8,870 bases of DNA, from NCBI GenBank assembly GCA_030596145.1, contig JAUVKS010000063.1:1-8870 (forward strand). The letters run 5' to 3'. This DNA comes from Pseudomonadota bacterium (GTDB lineage Bacteria; Desulfobacterota; Syntrophia; Syntrophales; JADFWA01). Below, piece after piece: positions 5,426 to 8,870 of the stretch (position 1 is its first letter; the number at the start of each line of letters is the position of its first letter). The position numbers were made by a program, and so were the translations under genes. The notes beneath the pieces were generated by a model. The model saw only the letters and a program-made list of their open reading frames with translations, had not been told where the DNA came from and made no database searches.

Positions 5426-7732
5426 ATGAATTCTTTTCAATCAAACCCAAATAAAGATAAGGCACAGATAGCAGAGCTGCTGGAGAAACTTCATTTTCAC
5501 CAAACGATACAAGAAGTTACCAACCGTGTTCATGCCGCAAAAGACATAAAAGAGATAATCGTGGATCTTAAAGATGATATCTTAAGCCTCTTTAACGCTC
5601 ATTCACTTACCATTTATGTTGCGAACCAAAAACAAAATGAGATTTATTCGATGTTCCTTACAGGCTCCAAGTTAAAGGAAATAAGGCTGCCAATAAATAA
5701 CAAAAGCATCGCAGGTTACGTAGCCAACAATAAAAAAGTGCTGAATATAACCGATGCCTACGACAACCAAGAATTGAAAGGCATAGATTCAAAACTCAAC
5801 CTTGACCGCAGTTGGGACAAAAAATCAGGTATCAGAACCACCCAGGTCTTAGCTGCACCCATTTTGTACGAAAATAATCTGATGGGTGTCATACAGATTA
5901 TTAACAGTAAAAGTGGGGTGGGGTTCACCATTGACAGTCAAGATCTCCTCGAGGATATCGCCGATGTCCTGGGAATTGCCTTTTACAATCAACAACGAGC
6001 AGCCAGAAGGAAAAAAACAAGATTTGACTACCTTGTAACTCACGGTCTCATGAAGGACATAGATATGGAAAATGCCTGGGGTGAAGCCAGGAAAAATAAA
6101 GTAACCATGGATGATTTGCTGATGACAAAATACAAAATCTCAAAATCGGATATAGGCAAATCCCTGGAAGATTTCTACGACTGCAAATTCATTCAATTCA
6201 GTAATAAATACCCCATACCCGGTGACCTGTTGAAAAATCTAAGGAAAGAATATCTCAGCCGTGAGTTGTGGGTTCCCCTGGAAAAGACAGATGGAAAAAT
6301 CAGGGTGATTGTGGACGACCCTAACAATATCTTAAAAAAGGACATAATCGAAAATCTCCTGAAAACAAAATCGATCAACTACGATGTTGCTGTAAAGGAA
6401 GATATTCTCAATTTTATCAACCACTTTTTCAAGTCTCAAGAAAGCGATACGTCCATAAGTGATATACTCGGAATGCTTGTCGAGGAGGATGAATTCGCAG
6501 GGGATGAAGAAGAGGAGGTAATTACAGAATCGGATAGTGTGATCATGCAGCTTGTCAACAAGATTATAAACGATGGATATCGGCAGAATGCCTCCGATAT
6601 CCATGTCGAACCCAATACGGAAAAGAAAAATGTTGAAATAAGATACAGGATTGATGGTGACTGTGCACTTTACCAGACAGTTCCATATAGTTACAGGGCA
6701 GCAATCGTGTCCCGGCTCAAGATAATGTCCAACCTTGACATAACAGAACGGAGACTTCCCCAGGACGGGAAGATAAAATTCAGACGGGCACGTGGTGAAG
6801 AAATTGAACTGCGTGTGGCAACAATACCCACACAGGGTGGTCAGGAGGACATGGTAATGCGACTTCTTCCCAAAGGTGAAACCATGCCTCTGGAAAAAAT
6901 GCACCTGTCCCCACATAATTATAAAAATTTCCTTGAAATGATCCAAAAACCATACGGGATGGTTCTTGCCGTCGGACCGACCGGATCAGGCAAGACCACA
7001 ACCCTTCATGCCGCACTCCGTTACATCAACACCCCGGAAAAGAAGATCTGGACAGCAGAAGATCCCGTTGAAATCACACAGCATGGTCTCCGCCAGGTAC
7101 AGGTCAACCCCAAGATTGGCTTTGACTTCAGCCATGCCATGCGTTCCTTTCTAAGAGCCGATCCGGATGTTATCATGGTGGGAGAGATGCGGGATTTCGA
7201 AACCGCCAAAATCGGTGTTGAGGCATCACTCACTGGACACCTTGTTTTTTCCACCCTCCACACCAACAGTGCTCCAGAGACCATTGTCAGGTTGCTTGAT
7301 ATGGGGATAGACCCTCTCAATTTCGCTGATTCTCTCCTTTGCATACTTGCACAGAGACTGGCAAGGACACTTTGTGATAACTGCAAGGAAGAGTACTATC
7401 CCCCAAAGGAGGAATACGATGAAATGGCAGAGAGTTACGGTAAGGAACTGTTCTCAAAACTCGATATCCCTTACAACAATGAATTCAAATTATACCGTCC
7501 AAAGGGTTGCAGTAAATGCGATAACACAGGATACAGGGGAAGGATGGGCATTCATGAGATACTTGTTGCAACGGACAACATCAAAAGACTGATCCAGAAA
7601 CATGCAACGGTTGAAGAGATACGTAATACAGCCATTTCTGAGGGGATGACCACGCTACTTCAGGATGGGATATTAAAAGCCATCAACGGCTTCACAGATT
7701 TTGTACAGATACGGAGGGTGTGTATAAGATAA
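5426..7732 (+). CDS. GAF-domain type IV pilus/type II secretion assembly ATPase (PilB/GspE family)
   Basis: A 768-residue cytosolic hexameric ATPase expected to drive pilus or pseudopilus assembly at an inner-membrane platform. Domains in order: a helix then a GAF domain (about 24-190, with LTIYVANQ and QVLAAPILYENNLMGVIQIIN); an MshEN/T2SSE-N-like domain (about 198-330) with eroded motifs; an acidic linker (352-364); and the ATPase core (about 368-768). Core motifs are SDIHVEP (390-396), RYRIDG, Walker A GPTGSGKT (517-524), Asp box TAEDPVE (543-549), Walker B RADPDVIMVGEMRD (577-590) and His box GHLVFSTLHTN (604-614). The zinc-binding cysteines C650/C653 and C695/C698 mark assembly (PilB/GspE) rather than retraction (PilT) ATPases. 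ATG 5426 follows GGTGAG by 5 nt. Typical PilB proteins are about 570 residues; the extra length is the GAF domain. No pilin, PilC or secretin gene is visible, so pilus versus secretion cannot be decided. Confidence 0.93.
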   Translation: MNSFQSNPNKDKAQIAELLEKLHFHQTIQEVTNRVHAAKDIKEIIVDLKDDILSLFNAHSLTIYVANQKQNEIYSMFLTGSKLKEIRLPINNKSIAGYVANNKKVLNITDAYDNQELKGIDSKLNLDRSWDKKSGIRTTQVLAAPILYENNLMGVIQIINSKSGVGFTIDSQDLLEDIADVLGIAFYNQQRAARRKKTRFDYLVTHGLMKDIDMENAWGEARKNKVTMDDLLMTKYKISKSDIGKSLEDFYDCKFIQFSNKYPIPGDLLKNLRKEYLSRELWVPLEKTDGKIRVIVDDPNNILKKDIIENLLKTKSINYDVAVKEDILNFINHFFKSQESDTSISDILGMLVEEDEFAGDEEEEVITESDSVIMQLVNKIINDGYRQNASDIHVEPNTEKKNVEIRYRIDGDCALYQTVPYSYRAAIVSRLKIMSNLDITERRLPQDGKIKFRRARGEEIELRVATIPTQGGQEDMVMRLLPKGETMPLEKMHLSPHNYKNFLEMIQKPYGMVLAVGPTGSGKTTTLHAALRYINTPEKKIWTAEDPVEITQHGLRQVQVNPKIGFDFSHAMRSFLRADPDVIMVGEMRDFETAKIGVEASLTGHLVFSTLHTNSAPETIVRLLDMGIDPLNFADSLLCILAQRLARTLCDNCKEEYYPPKEEYDEMAESYGKELFSKLDIPYNNEFKLYRPKGCSKCDNTGYRGRMGIHEILVATDNIKRLIQKHATVEEIRNTAISEGMTTLLQDGILKAINGFTDFVQIRRVCIR

Positions 7733-7749
7733 GATTAAGGGGTATAGAT

Positions 7750-8870
7750 TTACTTATCGTTTTTCAGTCTTTCTTTCCATTCGCTTATTCTGTCAAGTAC
7801 CTGAAGCGGCGTCATGTTGAGGATATCCAGTTCTTTAAGCTCGCCGATTATAATATCCTCATCACCCATAAACAGATTCAACTGGCCTTTTTTTTCTTTA
7901 TCCTTCCCCGGGGCTATCCTCGGCATACCAACCTCATCCAGTTCCCCATTCTCCAGATTCTCCAAGACCTCCCTTGCCCTCAAGATAACCTTCTCGGGAA
8001 CCCCGGCAAGACGGGCAACCTGAATGCCATAGCTCCTGTTCGCGCCCCCCTCCACAATCTTTCTCAGAAATATTATCCTGTCCCCCCACTCCTTCACCGC
8101 AACATTGAAATTCTTTATCCCCTCACTAGTTAAGGCCATATCCGTCAGGTGGTGATAGTGGGTGGCAAAGAGGCTGCGGGCGCCTATGTGGTGTGAGTCG
8201 TGGATGTATTCCGCCACCGCCCAGGCTATGCTGAGACCGTCGAAGGTACTTGTTCCCCGCCCCACCTCATCGAGAAGAATCAGACTTTTTTTCGTGGCAT
8301 TCTTCAGGATATTGGCCACCTCGTTCATTTCCACCATAAAGGTACTTTGCCCCCTGGCCAGACTGTCAGTTGCCCCAACACGGGTAAATATCCTGTCCAC
8401 AATGCCTATCCTTGCCTCAGATGCAGGCACGAAGCTACCCATCTGGGCCATCAGCACTATAAGCGCCACCTGCCTTATATAGGTAGATTTTCCGGCCATA
8501 TTGGGACCGGAAATAATAAGAAACCGGTTCTTGTCGCAATCAAGGAAGGTATCATTTGGCACAAATCCATCAGCCAGGGACATCCTTTCCACAACCGGGT
8601 GTTTCCCGTCCTTTATCTCAATTACGTCTTCGTCATCCACACGGGGACAGCAGTAATTATACCTCTCCGCCACCTCGGCCAGGGACACAATAGCATCAAG
8701 ATCGGCAAGAAGCGATGCCACTTTCTGAATCCTCCTGATCTCTTTCGCCACATCATCCCTTATTTTTACAAAGAGGTCATATTCCCTCTCTTTCCTCTTA
8801 TCCTCGGCATTGAGAACCGTGTATTCATATCCTTTCAGCTCCTGATTTATATATCTCTCGGCATTTACCA
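7750..8870 (-). CDS. mutS: DNA mismatch repair protein MutS, C-terminal part (5' end outside window)
   Basis: MutS recognises base mismatches and small loops in DNA and uses ATP to recruit MutL. The minus-strand frame enters at the window edge (first full codon 8868-8866) and gives 372 residues to TAA at 7752-7750. The family is about 870 residues, so the mismatch-binding and connector domains are outside. Visible parts are the lever/clamp end starting VNAERYINQELKGYE and core sequence KDGKHPVVE. The ABC-type ATPase has Walker A GPNMAGKST (121-129 of the fragment), STFMVEMNE (175-183), Walker B with LILLDEVGRGTSTFDG (196-211) and the His switch ATHYHH (235-240). A C-terminal helical tail, NMTPLQVLDRISEWKERL, matches the MutS dimer/tetramer region. 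GTG 8751 is an internal codon, because MutS sequence continues upstream of it. It is convergent with the PilB/GspE-type gene, 17 nt between stop codons. Confidence 0.97.
   Translation of the reverse strand, partial: VNAERYINQELKGYEYTVLNAEDKRKEREYDLFVKIRDDVAKEIRRIQKVASLLADLDAIVSLAEVAERYNYCCPRVDDEDVIEIKDGKHPVVERMSLADGFVPNDTFLDCDKNRFLIISGPNMAGKSTYIRQVALIVLMAQMGSFVPASEARIGIVDRIFTRVGATDSLARGQSTFMVEMNEVANILKNATKKSLILLDEVGRGTSTFDGLSIAWAVAEYIHDSHHIGARSLFATHYHHLTDMALTSEGIKNFNVAVKEWGDRIIFLRKIVEGGANRSYGIQVARLAGVPEKVILRAREVLENLENGELDEVGMPRIAPGKDKEKKGQLNLFMGDEDIIIGELKELDILNMTPLQVLDRISEWKERLKNDK

Noticed and set aside
6332..6946. Minus-strand open frame of 204 codons
   Set aside because: It is antisense to the middle of the GAF-PilB gene, which carries recognisable motifs throughout; the translation resembles no family.
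7728..7764. GATAAG...CTTATC hairpin followed by T5 as a terminator for the ATPase gene
   Set aside because: Only a 6-bp AT-rich stem with a 19-nt loop, too weak to annotate as a terminator.
7720..8133. Plus-strand open frame of 137 codons after the ATPase gene
   Set aside because: It lies antisense to the highly conserved MutS ATPase domain, has a low-complexity Phe/Leu/Pro-rich translation and no ribosome site; it is a shadow of mutS.

Overview
The window looks like chromosomal DNA from a Gram-negative bacterium of moderate GC content. It is most likely Desulfobacterota (the former Deltaproteobacteria) or a close relative. Grounds for this are a two-subunit glycyl-tRNA synthetase (GlyS beta chain), sigma-54-type regulation, a receiver-DUF4388 (PATAN) response regulator, a roadblock-like protein and a PilB/GspE ATPase with an N-terminal GAF domain. 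The taxonomic call rests on gene content only, not on a search.

Layout. Positions 2-1081 hold the C-terminal half of glyS (+), followed by a hairpin at 1096-1121. A two-component pair comes next: a soluble PAS-type histidine kinase (1154-2236) overlaps by 14 nt an NtrC-family sigma-54 activator (2223-3599, TTG start). The gap after it carries a 29-nt near-perfect palindrome (3601-3629) and, about 100 nt further on, a close match to a sigma-54 promoter (3705-3720). Downstream lies a receiver-DUF4388 protein with a charged repeat tail (3778-4740), then a small roadblock/LC7-like protein (4811-5185). A 240-nt non-coding stretch packed with GC-rich hairpins (5186-5425) separates these from a large GAF-MshEN-like-PilB/GspE ATPase (5426-7732). 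Convergent to it, with 17 nt between the two stop codons, is the C-terminal part of mutS (7750-8870, minus strand, running off the window).

How the genes may work together (inference). The kinase probably phosphorylates the overlapping NtrC-type regulator. The regulator would bind the palindrome and activate sigma-54 polymerase at 3705-3720, switching on the receiver-DUF4388 and roadblock genes. Roadblock and DUF4388 proteins are known in other bacteria as parts of small-GTPase and polarity signalling around type IV pili. The neighbouring GAF-PilB ATPase would be a natural mechanical output. No MglA-type GTPase lies in the window, so this link is a hypothesis. glyS and mutS are housekeeping flanks.

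The most interesting items are the regulator/palindrome/sigma-54 promoter arrangement, which also argues against the longest start of the receiver-DUF4388 gene. Others are the N-terminal four-cysteine cluster on the kinase, the structured intergenic element at 5222-5387, and the ATPase that combines a GAF domain with a degenerate MshEN-like domain.
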